Assembly (NCBI RefSeq): GCF_003325455.1
Contig: NZ_CP025198.1
Coordinates: forward strand, 2,666,001-2,730,000
DNA: 64,000 nt
Direction of reading: 5' to 3'
DNA from: Acidipropionibacterium virtanenii
GTDB taxonomy: Bacteria > Actinomycetota > Actinomycetes > Propionibacteriales > Propionibacteriaceae
Shown here: positions 1 through 9,194 of the stretch, in pieces
Numbering within the stretch: the first letter of the stretch is position 1
Layout of the letters: the number at the start of each line of letters is the position of its first letter
The notes under the pieces: model-generated
Databases searched by the model: none
The model's input: only the letters and a program-made list of their open reading frames with translations
What the model was told of the DNA's origin: nothing
Position numbers and translations under genes: made by a program

Positions 1-1493
1 GTGCCGGTCTCGTACGCCGTGGTGAGGACCCGGGTGGCCGACTCCATGGTGATGGCCAGCGGCTTCTCCAGATAGACCGGGATGCCGGCCTCCAGCAGGG
101 CGCAGGTGGCGTCGGCGTGGGTGTCGTCGGGGGAGGTGACGAAGGCGACGTCGACCCCGGCCCTGATGAGGCCCGCGACGTCGGGGCTGATGGAGACCTC
201 GTCGGGGTTCTTGTGGAGCCGTTCGGAGACCCGTTCGCGGGCCAGGTGGTGGGGCTCGGCCACGGCGGTGATGGCGCCGTTGTTCTCCTCGAGCTCTGCG
301 TTGAGAGCGAGGATCGCCCGCGCCCCGACGCCGACCACCCCGACTCTCAGGGTGTCGGTGCGGAGTTGCGAGGGAACTGTCGTCGTCATTGTGGAATGGG
401 GTCCTTTCTCAAGTTCTGCTGTGACGAGGTCGAAGTGGTGGACGGGCACCGGCCGGGGGTCCGGGATGCCCAGCAGGCTCCCGGCCGCGGTCTGGAGGGC
501 GGCGCCCAGGGCTCCCGACACAGAGGCCGCCCAGCCGAGCCCGGAGACCTGGGCCGGAAGGGGCGGGGCGCCGACGGGTCGGTTGCTGATGAGCCGCGCG
601 ACGACCCGGCGGATGGCCAGCAGGGAGGCCGGGGTGGGACCGGAGACGACGATGAGATCGGGGTCGATGACGGCGGCCACCGAGCCGATGGCGACGGCGG
701 CGCTCTCGACCCACTCGTCGGTGGGGCTGTCGAACTTGTCGAGCGGCTGGCCGAGGATGTCGCTCACCTCGCCGGCGTTCCACTGGCGTCCGTGGTGGAT
801 TCGTCCGCCCAGCACCAGGCCGGTGTTGAAGCCGCGGGTCATCTGCACCATGAGCAGATCGGCGTCAGGGGCGAGGGTGCCGGACTGGCGCCGTGCGGAG
901 AACTCGCCGAAGGCGGCCATGTTGATGTCATTGTCGACGATGACGGGGACGCCGAGGCGCGAGGAGATCTCTGCGGCCAGCGGCAGGCCGTTCCACTGCG
1001 GGACCAGATCGCTGCGCTGGATGACGCCGTCACCGTCGATGACGCCGGTGGTGGAGATCCCGATCTGACGCAGCTGACCGCGCTCAGAGGTCCAACGGCC
1101 CGCGGCGTCGGCGATCATCTCGCAGACCTCGGTGAGCCGTGCCTCGCGCTGCTGGGAGCGCAGGGCCAGAGTCCGGGTCGACAGGATCTCGCCATGGGTC
1201 GATGCGACGACGAGGAGTACCGAACTCACCAGGACGTCGGCGGCGACCACGATGCCCGCCGAGCGGTCGATCTCCCAGCTGGCCGCCGGACGGCCCACCA
1301 CGTTTCCGGCGCCGTTCTCCGACTGGCGGATGACGGCGTGGGACTCCAGTGCTCCCAGCAGGGAGATGACGGTGGGACGGGAGAACCCGGTCGATGCCAC
1401 GAGATCGCGGATGGTGGCAGGACTGGTGTGGCGCAGCTCGGCGAGGACGACGTCGGCCCTGACGCGCTTCGCCTCCTGATCGCTGCTGACCAT
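1..1493 (-). CDS. ROK-family regulator fused in frame to Gfo/Idh/MocA oxidoreductase (partial)
   Basis: The reading frame opens at ATG 1493 (GGGAG five bases upstream) and stays open to the window edge. Residues 1-368 are a ROK-type sugar-responsive repressor: a winged helix at about residues 15-60 (TIRDLVASTGFSRPTVISLL), then an ASKHA domain with VDNDINMAAFGE and a degenerate ROK signature (GGRIHHGRQWNAGEVSD). The zinc-binding CxCGxxGC cluster is absent. Without a stop the frame passes through ELEKGPHST into MTTTVPSQLRTDTLRVGVVGVGARA, the Rossmann start of a Gfo/Idh/MocA dehydrogenase, with EKPLA of the family visible before the edge. Either this is a true regulator-enzyme fusion or the second part is also started internally at ATG 389. 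Both domain assignments are firm; the fusion is a direct reading of the frame. Confidence 0.8.
   Translation of the reverse strand, partial: MVSSDQEAKRVRADVVLAELRHTSPATIRDLVASTGFSRPTVISLLGALESHAVIRQSENGAGNVVGRPAASWEIDRSAGIVVAADVLVSSVLLVVASTHGEILSTRTLALRSQQREARLTEVCEMIADAAGRWTSERGQLRQIGISTTGVIDGDGVIQRSDLVPQWNGLPLAAEISSRLGVPVIVDNDINMAAFGEFSARRQSGTLAPDADLLMVQMTRGFNTGLVLGGRIHHGRQWNAGEVSDILGQPLDKFDSPTDEWVESAAVAIGSVAAVIDPDLIVVSGPTPASLLAIRRVVARLISNRPVGAPPLPAQVSGLGWAASVSGALGAALQTAAGSLLGIPDPRPVPVHHFDLVTAELEKGPHSTMTTTVPSQLRTDTLRVGVVGVGARAILALNAELEENNGAITAVAEPHHLARERVSERLHKNPDEVSISPDVAGLIRAGVDVAFVTSPDDTHADATCALLEAGIPVYLEKPLAITMESATRVLTTAYETG
387..410 (-). promoter_or_regulatory. possible internal ribosome binding site and ATG at the fusion joint
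   Basis: On the minus strand AAAGGA (407-402) lies 12 bases before ATG 389, where the oxidoreductase domain begins. A separate oxidoreductase polypeptide could start here even though the upstream ROK frame has no stop codon. Confidence 0.4.
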
Positions 1494-1531
1494 CGCCACT
1501 CCCGTGTCGGCACTGAAACACATTGGTTACA

Positions 1532-1555
1532 AAAGACCTTTTCGAAAGGGTCTTT
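1532..1555. promoter_or_regulatory. 24-bp palindrome, likely ROK operator
   Basis: Arms AAAGACCTTTTC and GAAAGGGTCTTT pair at 11 of 12 positions around a central TTCGAA. The site is 38 bp upstream of the ROK start and between that gene and the divergent sdaA. A/T-edged palindromes in this place are typical of autoregulated ROK repressors. Binding is inferred. Confidence 0.6.
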
Positions 1556-1688
1556 CAAATGAACAGCTCCACTTTCGGTGCAGCATGCCGCTGTTGTCAA
1601 CATCTGATGCGGTTTTCCCACCATCCGGTCCGGACCGACGGGGCTGCCCGCCTTCCCTCCGCCGTCGCCCCCTGCCCATAATGAGAGT

Positions 1689-3143
1689 GTGGCTGTGAGC
1701 GTCTTCGACATCTTCAAGATCGGCATCGGGCCGTCGAGTTCCCACACCGTGGGACCTATGCGGGCGGCCCGGGTCTTCGCCGACGATCTGTCGTCGGATC
1801 CCCGCTACCGGGAGGTGACCCGGGTGCGCGCAGAACTCTTCGGGTCGTTGGGATCGACCGGTCACGGTCACGGTTCGGAGGGGGCGGTGCTGCTCGGCCT
1901 GGAGGGCGAGGATCCTGCGACCGTGGACACCGATGCGATGAAGCCCCGGGAGGCGGCCATCCGCACCAGCGGACGCATCACCCTCAATGCCGCCCGCCCT
2001 GGAGATGCGATGGAGATCGGGTTCGACGCCGATGAGGACCTGATCCTGTACCGGACGCGATCCCTGCCCTTCCACCCCAATGGGATGACCTTCACCGGCT
2101 GGGCCGGGGACGACGTGGTGACTGAGCGGACCTTCTACTCGATCGGCGGCGGGTTCGTCGTGGAGCACGGCGATGACGGGCACCCGGCGGTGGTGCCGGA
2201 TTCCACCCCGGTACCCTTCCCGTTCCGCACCGGGACGCAGTTGCTGGAGCACTGCGTCGACAACCGGATGAGCATCCCCGAGGCGATGATGGCCAATGAG
2301 GTGTCATTGCGGTCGGAGGATCCCGCCCGGGCCGAGGAGCGGGTGCGCGAAGGGCTGCTGCATGTCTGGGAGGTGATGCACGGTTGCGTGGAGCGGGGTT
2401 GCTCGCGCTCGGGAGTGCTGCCGGGAGGCCTGCATGTGAGGCGACGGGCGATGAAGATGCACCACGATCTGGAGCGCCGCGAGCGGCTGGCTCCGGGCGG
2501 ACCCGAGCCGTTCGGGTCGTTGGACTGGTTGACGGTCTGGGCGCTGGCGGTCAATGAGGAGAATGCGGCCGGCGGACGGATCGTCACCGCGCCGACCAAC
2601 GGTGCGGCGGGGATCGTCCCGGCGACCCTGCACCTGGTGGTGAAGTACCTGGTCGGGGACACCGGTCCGGACTCGGGCACACCGGGGGTGGACACTGGCG
2701 ACGACGACGCCATCATCGACTTCCTGCTGACGGCGGGGGCGATCGGGACGATCTTCCAGCAGTCGGCGTCCATCTCGGGGGCCGAGGTGGGCTGTCAGGG
2801 GGAGGTAGGGGTGGCCTGTTCGATGGCCGCCGCCGGGCTGGCCCAGGTGATGGGCGGAACGGTGCATCAGGTGTGCAACGCCGCCGAGATCGGGCTGGAG
2901 CACCATCTCGGACTCACCTGCGATCCGGTGGGCGGTCTGGTGCAGATCCCCTGCATCGAGCGGAATGCGGTCGGGGCGATCAAGGCGTTGACGGCGGCCA
3001 GGCTGGCCTGCGCGGGGGACGAGCAGCAGGTCGTGAGCCTGGATCAGGTGATCCGCACGATGATGCAGACCGGCAAGGACATGAAGGTGAAGTACAAGGA
3101 GACCGCGCGCGGAGGCCTCGCCGTGAACATCGTCGAGTGCTAG
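1689..3143 (+). CDS. sdaA: L-serine ammonia-lyase (dehydratase), iron-sulfur type, single chain
   Basis: Deaminates L-serine to pyruvate and ammonia in the cytoplasm. The N-terminal domain begins with VFDIFKIGIGPSSSHTVGPM, the hallmark of the single-chain 4Fe-4S enzyme. The catalytic domain contains APTNGAAGIVPA, and the cluster cysteines lie in VGCQGEVGVACSMAAAGL and GLTCDPVGGLVQIPC. The length of 484 residues is normal. Two GTG codons (1689, 1695) are possible starts; the second gives MSVFDIF, the usual family N-terminus, and no strong Shine-Dalgarno separates them. The stop codon lies inside the first copy of a 31-bp tandem repeat. Confidence 0.93.
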   Translation: MAVSVFDIFKIGIGPSSSHTVGPMRAARVFADDLSSDPRYREVTRVRAELFGSLGSTGHGHGSEGAVLLGLEGEDPATVDTDAMKPREAAIRTSGRITLNAARPGDAMEIGFDADEDLILYRTRSLPFHPNGMTFTGWAGDDVVTERTFYSIGGGFVVEHGDDGHPAVVPDSTPVPFPFRTGTQLLEHCVDNRMSIPEAMMANEVSLRSEDPARAEERVREGLLHVWEVMHGCVERGCSRSGVLPGGLHVRRRAMKMHHDLERRERLAPGGPEPFGSLDWLTVWALAVNEENAAGGRIVTAPTNGAAGIVPATLHLVVKYLVGDTGPDSGTPGVDTGDDDAIIDFLLTAGAIGTIFQQSASISGAEVGCQGEVGVACSMAAAGLAQVMGGTVHQVCNAAEIGLEHHLGLTCDPVGGLVQIPCIERNAVGAIKALTAARLACAGDEQQVVSLDQVIRTMMQTGKDMKVKYKETARGGLAVNIVEC

Positions 3144-3250
3144 CAGCTCGGCGCATCAGGACGTCGAGTGCTAGCAGCTCGGCGCATCAGCACGTCGAGT
3201 GCTAGCAGCTCGGCGCATCAGCACGTCGAGTGCTAGCAGCTCGGCGCATC
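3131..3250 (+). repeat. 31-bp tandem repeat, about 3.9 copies
   Basis: Copies start at 3131, 3162, 3193 and 3224; the last is cut after 27 bases. Each carries the near-palindrome CGAGTGCTAGCAGCTCG, centred on GCTAGC. Copy 1 contains the last codons and TAG stop of sdaA, so every copy carries a stop. The repeat fills nearly the whole gap to the next gene. It looks like a slippage duplication of the sdaA 3' end. Confidence 0.95.
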
Positions 3251-3272
3251 ACGAGTCACAGGAGCGACAGCA

Positions 3273-4112
3273 TTGAAGATCACACATCTGGGCACCGGCG
3301 CCGCCGAGCGGATTCCGGCCCTGTTCTGCCAGGACGAGCTGTGCATCCATGCCCGCGAGGTCGGCGGCAAGGATGTCCGTACCCAGGCCCAGGCGCTGGT
3401 CGACGACACCGTGCTGCTGGATTTCGGCGGTGACTCATACCTTCACGCCATTCGGTATGGGCTGAATCTGGCACAGATCCCGGTCCTCCTCGTGACCCAC
3501 TGGCACTCCGACCACTTCTACGGCGAGGACCTCGCCTACCGCCTCCCCGACTACGCCAACAACATCACCGCCACCCTCGACGTCTACGGCACCAGGACCG
3601 TCGGGGAGTTCTTCGATCGCGCGCTGCATCTGGAGGAGACGGAGGAGACCCCGAGGCTGCGGTTCCACACGGTCACCGGCGGCGATTCCTTCCCCATTCT
3701 CGACGGGAGGTTCACCATCCACGTCTTCGAGGCGACCCACGGGCATCGCGACGGCGACTGCGTCTTCTACGGGATCGACGACGGCGACAAGGCCCTGTTG
3801 TACGCCCATGACACCGGGCCGCTCACCGAGACGTGCTGGCAGCAGATCGCCGATGCCGGCGTGCGCTATGACTACGTGTCGCTGGACTGCACCGGCGGAT
3901 ATACCCACAACGGCATGTCAATCCACATGTCCCTGCCGCGCAACGCCGAGGTCCGGGAGCGTCTGATGGAGATGGGCCTGGCGGACTCCAGCACGAGTTT
4001 CGTGGCCAACCACTTCTCCCACAACTGCGGTTCGACCCATGAGCAGCTCGTCGAGCATGCGGCACCAATGGGGTTCCGTGTCGCCTTCGACGGCATGTCG
4101 ACGGAGTTCTGA
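3273..4112 (+). CDS. MBL-fold metallo-hydrolase
   Basis: Metallo-beta-lactamase fold hydrolase of 279 residues. The HxHxDH metal motif reads THWHSDHFYGEDL at about residue 73, followed by a later metal Asp in YAHDTGP and a C-terminal His in VANHFSHN. The start is TTG 3273, preceded by AGGAG at good spacing. General look and length recall PhnP or RNase Z-like phosphodiesterases, but the substrate cannot be read. It lies one base before the HAD phosphatase gene, so the two are probably cotranscribed and may act on the same phosphorylated compound. Confidence 0.8.
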   Translation: MKITHLGTGAAERIPALFCQDELCIHAREVGGKDVRTQAQALVDDTVLLDFGGDSYLHAIRYGLNLAQIPVLLVTHWHSDHFYGEDLAYRLPDYANNITATLDVYGTRTVGEFFDRALHLEETEETPRLRFHTVTGGDSFPILDGRFTIHVFEATHGHRDGDCVFYGIDDGDKALLYAHDTGPLTETCWQQIADAGVRYDYVSLDCTGGYTHNGMSIHMSLPRNAEVRERLMEMGLADSSTSFVANHFSHNCGSTHEQLVEHAAPMGFRVAFDGMSTEF

Positions 4113-4113
4113 G

Positions 4114-4800
4114 ATGGCCGCATCTCCCGCCACGACTGCGCTCGAGGCGGCCGTTGACCTGCTGCAGCGGGCGGACGCCGTGCTGTTCGATTTCAACGGC
4201 ACGCTCAGCCTCGACGAGGAGATCCTCGAACAGGCTTATGAGTCTGCCCTGTCCACCCTGGGCCAGCCGGCGATGGGCCCCGGTGAGTACGCGAGCCTGA
4301 TGGGCAGAAGCGAGCTCGACATCTGCCGGGCGCTGCTGGAGGTCCGCGATGGTTCAGCCACCTCGGACCAGCTGCTCGGTCACCTCACGGCGTCATATCT
4401 GGAGGACTGTCGGGAGCATCCTCCCGTGCCGCCGTCGCATCGGCGTCTGGTGGAGGGTCTGGTCGCCCGCGGCACCGTCTGCGCCGTCGTCACAGGGACG
4501 ATCCGGGCGATGGTGGAACCGGTTCTCGCGGACACCGGCCTGACGCCGGTGCTGGGCGGTGTGGTGAGCATCGAAGACATCGAGCGCGGCAAGCCCGATC
4601 CGGAGGGTTTCCTGCTCGCGCGACATCTACTCGGCCTGACCGAGGAAGCGGTCTGCGTCGTCGTGGAGGACTCCCGCTCCGGCATCGCGGCGGCCTCGCG
4701 CGCCGGGATGCCCTCGATCGCGGTGAATCCCGGACTGCCGGGCGCCTCGGTCACTGTGCCTTCTCTCGCCGCCCTCGGCCAGGCGTGGTTGGATCGGTGA
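4114..4800 (+). CDS. HAD-superfamily phosphatase (beta-phosphoglucomutase-like)
   Basis: A 228-residue HAD hydrolase. Motif I is FDFNGTL (nucleophile Asp, with Asn in place of the usual Asp-Gly-Thr context), motif II VVTGTIRA, motif III Lys in GKPDPEGF, motif IV VVEDSRSGIAAA. The helical cap is inserted after motif I, as in the beta-phosphoglucomutase/GPP subgroup. ATG 4114 follows the MBL stop by one base; a longer in-frame start at 4039 would overlap that gene and is not needed. Substrate is unknown, most likely a small sugar phosphate. No gene is visible in the 258 bp that follow. Confidence 0.82.
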   Translation: MAASPATTALEAAVDLLQRADAVLFDFNGTLSLDEEILEQAYESALSTLGQPAMGPGEYASLMGRSELDICRALLEVRDGSATSDQLLGHLTASYLEDCREHPPVPPSHRRLVEGLVARGTVCAVVTGTIRAMVEPVLADTGLTPVLGGVVSIEDIERGKPDPEGFLLARHLLGLTEEAVCVVVEDSRSGIAAASRAGMPSIAVNPGLPGASVTVPSLAALGQAWLDR

Positions 4801-5058
4801 CGACGACGCCATGCCGGCAGGCTCCGGGAACGCCGATGTGATCCTGTGCCTGCGTGGCCGCCCTTCGACCGAATGCGGTGAGCCATGTCCTCGAACGCGA
4901 CCTATCGGATGCTCCTTCGGCTGCCCGGCGTCCGGCGCGGGTGCGGGTGATCCGTGTCGCCGGCATGCTGGCGGCGCGCACCTCCCGTCCGCGATCGGCG
5001 TAGCGGTACCGCAGTCCGCGGCATTGACGCCGGCCCGCCCCGGCAGAAGCCTTGTCGA

Positions 5059-6603
5059 GTGCCCGATCAACACACTGCCAGCCAGTCGGCTCCCGAGGAG
5101 ATCAGGCCGTGGCCGTCGCTGTGGGCGATGCTCATCGGCTTCTTCATGATCCTCATCGACACCACCATCGTGTCGGTGGCCAACCCCTCCATCCAGCGCG
5201 GCCTGAGCACCTCCACCACCGGTGTGCTGTGGGTCACCAGCTCCTACCTTCTCGCCTACGCCGTCCCGCTGCTGGTCACCGGACGCCTGGGCGACCGCTT
5301 CGGACCGAGGCGGGTCTTCCTCATCGGCCTGGTCGTCTTCACCCTGGCCTCACTGTGGTGCGGCCTGTCGAACCTGCTGCCCGGAAGCGGGATCGCCAAC
5401 CTCATCGTCGCGCGCGCCGTCCAGGGTCTGGGCGCCGCGGTGATGTCTCCTCAGCCGATGGCGGTGCTGACGCGCACCTTCCCGCGGGAGAACAGGGGCG
5501 GCGCCATGGCGCTCTGGGGCGCGACGGCCGGAGTGGGAACCCTGATCGGGCCCATCCTCGGCGGGGTGCTGGTGGACGGGCTCGGCTGGGAGTGGATCTT
5601 CTTCGTCAACGTACCGATCGGAATCGTGGGCGTCATCCTCGTGGCCCGGCTGGTACCGACCCTGGAACTCCACACCCACCGGTTCGACTGGCCCGGCGTG
5701 GCGATCTCAGGTGTCGCGATGTTCCTCATCGTCTTCAGTCTCCAGGAGGGGAACTCCTACCACTGGAACGGCTGGGTGTGGTCGGGAGTCGCGGCAGGCG
5801 TCGTCATCATGGGGCTGTTCCTGTGGTGGCAGGCCGTCAACCGCCATGAGCCGCTGCTGCCCCTGGATCTCTTCCGCGACCGCAACTTCTCCTTGGCCAA
5901 TGTCGCCATCGCCACGGTGGGATTCGCCGTCACGTCGCTCTTCGTCCCCCTCATCTACTACTTCCAGCTGGTCCACGGCATGAGGCCGACAGAATCGGCG
6001 CTCATGACCGCGCCGTCGTCGATCCTCGGGCTCGTGCTCGCCGCACCCGCCGGCCGTCTCACAGACCGGGTCCACCCGGCGCTGCTCGCAGGCCCCGGCG
6101 TCCTTCTCATGTCGGGAGCCATGTGGCTGTACTCGGCGATGCTGTCGCCCACCATCGACTGGTGGTGGCTGCTCATCCCCTCGGTCGTGATGGGCGCCGG
6201 GAGCGCCTTCGTGTGGGGACCGATCTCCACCACCGCCAACCGCAATCTGCCCCTCCACCAGGCGGGTGCGGGAGCGGGCGTCTACAACGCCACCCGCCAG
6301 CTCGGATCGGTGATCGGTTCGGCTGCGATCGCGGCTCTGATGGCCGACCGCATCACCTCCGGACTCTCGAAGGCCTCCGGGGGCCGGGCTCCGAGCGGAG
6401 CGGCCGCATCGGCCGGCAGCGGCGCCCTGCCCGACTTCCTCAAGGGCGCATTCACGACGGCGATGTCCCAGACCATCCTGCTTCCCGCCGCTGCGGTCCT
6501 TGTCGGTGCGATCTGCGCCTTCGCGTTCCGCAAGCCCGGGTTCATGGAGTCCGGGACCGGACGGGAACCGGCGACAGATGACACCACAACCGCATCCCAC
6601 TAG
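5059..6603 (+). CDS. MFS drug-exporter-type transporter (DHA2, 14 helices)
   Basis: About 514 residues with many hydrophobic segments. It shows ILIDTTIVSVANPSI (helix 1 motif D1 of the DHA2/EmrB-QacA group), GRLGDRFGPRR (motif A) and GPILGGVLVDGLGWEWIFFVNVPIG (motif C region). It is a proton-coupled exporter in the plasma membrane; the substrate cannot be told. The chosen start GTG 5059 places a short polar tail before helix 1. The frame is open back to 4954, but that part looks like noncoding sequence. No regulator is adjacent. Confidence 0.85.
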   Translation: MPDQHTASQSAPEEIRPWPSLWAMLIGFFMILIDTTIVSVANPSIQRGLSTSTTGVLWVTSSYLLAYAVPLLVTGRLGDRFGPRRVFLIGLVVFTLASLWCGLSNLLPGSGIANLIVARAVQGLGAAVMSPQPMAVLTRTFPRENRGGAMALWGATAGVGTLIGPILGGVLVDGLGWEWIFFVNVPIGIVGVILVARLVPTLELHTHRFDWPGVAISGVAMFLIVFSLQEGNSYHWNGWVWSGVAAGVVIMGLFLWWQAVNRHEPLLPLDLFRDRNFSLANVAIATVGFAVTSLFVPLIYYFQLVHGMRPTESALMTAPSSILGLVLAAPAGRLTDRVHPALLAGPGVLLMSGAMWLYSAMLSPTIDWWWLLIPSVVMGAGSAFVWGPISTTANRNLPLHQAGAGAGVYNATRQLGSVIGSAAIAALMADRITSGLSKASGGRAPSGAAASAGSGALPDFLKGAFTTAMSQTILLPAAAVLVGAICAFAFRKPGFMESGTGREPATDDTTTASH

Positions 6604-6793
6604 GGAGTCGGCACCCGACGGCGGGCGCGGCGCGGGATGACGCGGTGTGGAGTTCCCGACCGGGAGATTTCCGGCTATGCTCATGTACGGTTCGAGCGAC
6701 TGAACATCGCCACGAGCCGGGGATCCCTTCGGGCTTCCCCCTTCCACAACGGATCGTCGGGCACGTACCTGCCCGTGGAAAGGAACAGCCGTC

Positions 6794-7891
<1,098 letters not shown>

Positions 7892-7913
7892 CCCGCATCA
7901 CGGATTGAGCTGA

Positions 7914-7949
7914 ACGTCGCTCCCGGGCTTTCAAGTCCGGGAGCGACGT
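7914..7949 (+). terminator. Rho-independent-type hairpin after the ABC ATPase gene
   Basis: A perfect 13-bp stem (ACGTCGCTCCCGG and its complement) with a 10-base loop, 23 bases after the stop. The U-tract is weak, as is common in actinobacteria. Confidence 0.85.
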
Positions 7950-8087
7950 CTGTATGTGCCCGCCTGCATTCGGTCAGTGGCCGAGGAGGCCGAGCGCGGA
8001 GGTCCGGCATGCGATCACAGACCCCACACGCTCGGGGTGGCAGTGAGCCCTGGCGAGCTCGGAGGGGTCGTCCCCTCCGTCAACCGA

Positions 8088-8879
8088 TCAGTACACCGAG
8101 ACGTGTACGTGGTCGTAGTGGTTGGCGGTGGTCGAACCGCGATCCTCCATCGACCTCCAACCCTCGGAGTCGCGCTGGATGTTCCAGATCTTCTGCTGCC
8201 AGATGAGGTAGTGAACATGGAAGGTCGACTGGTTGGCCTTGAGATAGGCGGCGATCTCGTCGCCGAGCTGCTTGCCCGAGGCGCTGCCCGCATTCGGGAT
8301 CATGATGTCGACGGCATGACCGGTCGCATGATCCTGGCTACCTCCGGTCGAGAAGGTCACCGAGGGATACTTGGCCTTGATGGCCTTCATCACCGCAGTG
8401 GTGTTGGCGCTCAGGCCGTCCGAACTGACAGCGGAGGTGCTGGTGGATGCGGCCGAGGAGCCGCTCGAGTTCGCGGCACTGCTCGAGGAGGTCCCCGAGT
8501 TGCTTGAGGACGATCCCGAGCCGGAGGACCCCGTGTAGGTCGAAGCGTGGTGCGAGTGACGGTACCCGTGGTAGCCGCGGTCTCCGTGGTAGCCGCGGTA
8601 GCCGTGCCTTTCGGATCCCGAATGGTGCGAGCCCGAGTAGCCCGACACCGACTGGCTCTCACGGTGGCTCTGCGGCGTCGCCGAGGCGGTCGTGGCCGCG
8701 GCAGAGCCGATCACTGCGGCCGCCGTGAGTGCGCCGGCGCCGGCGGCCAGCCGACGCCCCACGACGACGCTGACTCTGGGCTTCGCCCGGCGGGGTTCGA
8801 CTGCGCGCGAGCGGGTGTCGGTATCGGCAACTGGCGTGTCCAGCATGTGCTTCGGAGCCGGATGGGTGAGGAAGGACAT
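8088..8879 (-). CDS. secreted protein with M15-like C-terminal domain (paralog 1)
   Basis: 263 residues. A long N-terminal signal segment has an Arg-rich n-region and the hydrophobic stretch AAGAGALTAAAVIGSAAATTASA at about 46-68. A low-complexity linker rich in Ser, Gly, Tyr and His follows (about 70-150), then a C-terminal domain of about 100 residues. That domain contains SQDHATGHAVDIMI and NHYDHVHVS, matching the zinc-site pattern (H..D and HxH) of the M15-like family of actinobacterial ARB_07466-type domains. It probably acts on peptidoglycan outside the membrane; activity is unproven. The start ATG 8879 has GAAGGAG upstream. A close paralog lies 316 bp away in the same orientation. Confidence 0.8.
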   Translation of the reverse strand: MSFLTHPAPKHMLDTPVADTDTRSRAVEPRRAKPRVSVVVGRRLAAGAGALTAAAVIGSAAATTASATPQSHRESQSVSGYSGSHHSGSERHGYRGYHGDRGYHGYRHSHHASTYTGSSGSGSSSSNSGTSSSSAANSSGSSAASTSTSAVSSDGLSANTTAVMKAIKAKYPSVTFSTGGSQDHATGHAVDIMIPNAGSASGKQLGDEIAAYLKANQSTFHVHYLIWQQKIWNIQRDSEGWRSMEDRGSTTANHYDHVHVSVY

Positions 8880-8938
8880 GACATCTCCTTCGATTCGGGG
8901 CTGCTGGATCAGCCCGGCACACCCGACGCTAGCGAAAC

Positions 8939-8977
8939 CTGAAGGAAAACCAAAAATAATCTAAGAGATTCATAGAA
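8939..8977 (-). promoter_or_regulatory. 39-bp upstream element shared with the paralog
   Basis: 32 of 39 positions are identical to the stretch at 10117-10155, including AAAACCAAAAAT and TTCATAGA. It ends 60 bp before the start codon; the copy in front of the paralog ends at almost the same distance (56 bp). A promoter or operator common to both genes is the simplest reading. The region 8978-9153 holds nothing else I can recognise. Confidence 0.65.
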
Positions 8978-9153
8978 ACTGGCCGTCGGCTGTGTCTCAT
9001 GCGCTTCTGACAAGGGCACTCACCGGACCACGCACACAGGCTCTCACAGAGAGAATCCTCAGAATCCAGTCCCGGGGCTGCGTCGGTGAACGGCGTGCTG
9101 TAAATTCTCCGGCGCCACGGGCCAGAACATGTGCGGCGCCGCAGAGCGCGCCA

Positions 9154-9180
9154 ACGCCCCGACCGTTCAGGCCGGGGCGT
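9154..9180 (-). terminator. terminator of paralog 2
   Basis: An 8-bp GC stem (ACGCCCCG/CGGGGCGT) with an 11-base loop, 14 bases beyond the stop codon of the minus-strand gene. Confidence 0.7.
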
Positions 9181-9194
9181 CACGCTGAAAAGAC

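Noticed and set aside
117-1562. Plus-strand open frame of 481 codons
   Set aside because: Antisense to the ROK/dehydrogenase fusion, which has recognisable domains; the plus frame has none.
3131-3250. CRISPR array
   Set aside because: The copies are directly adjacent with no variable spacers, and no cas gene lies near.
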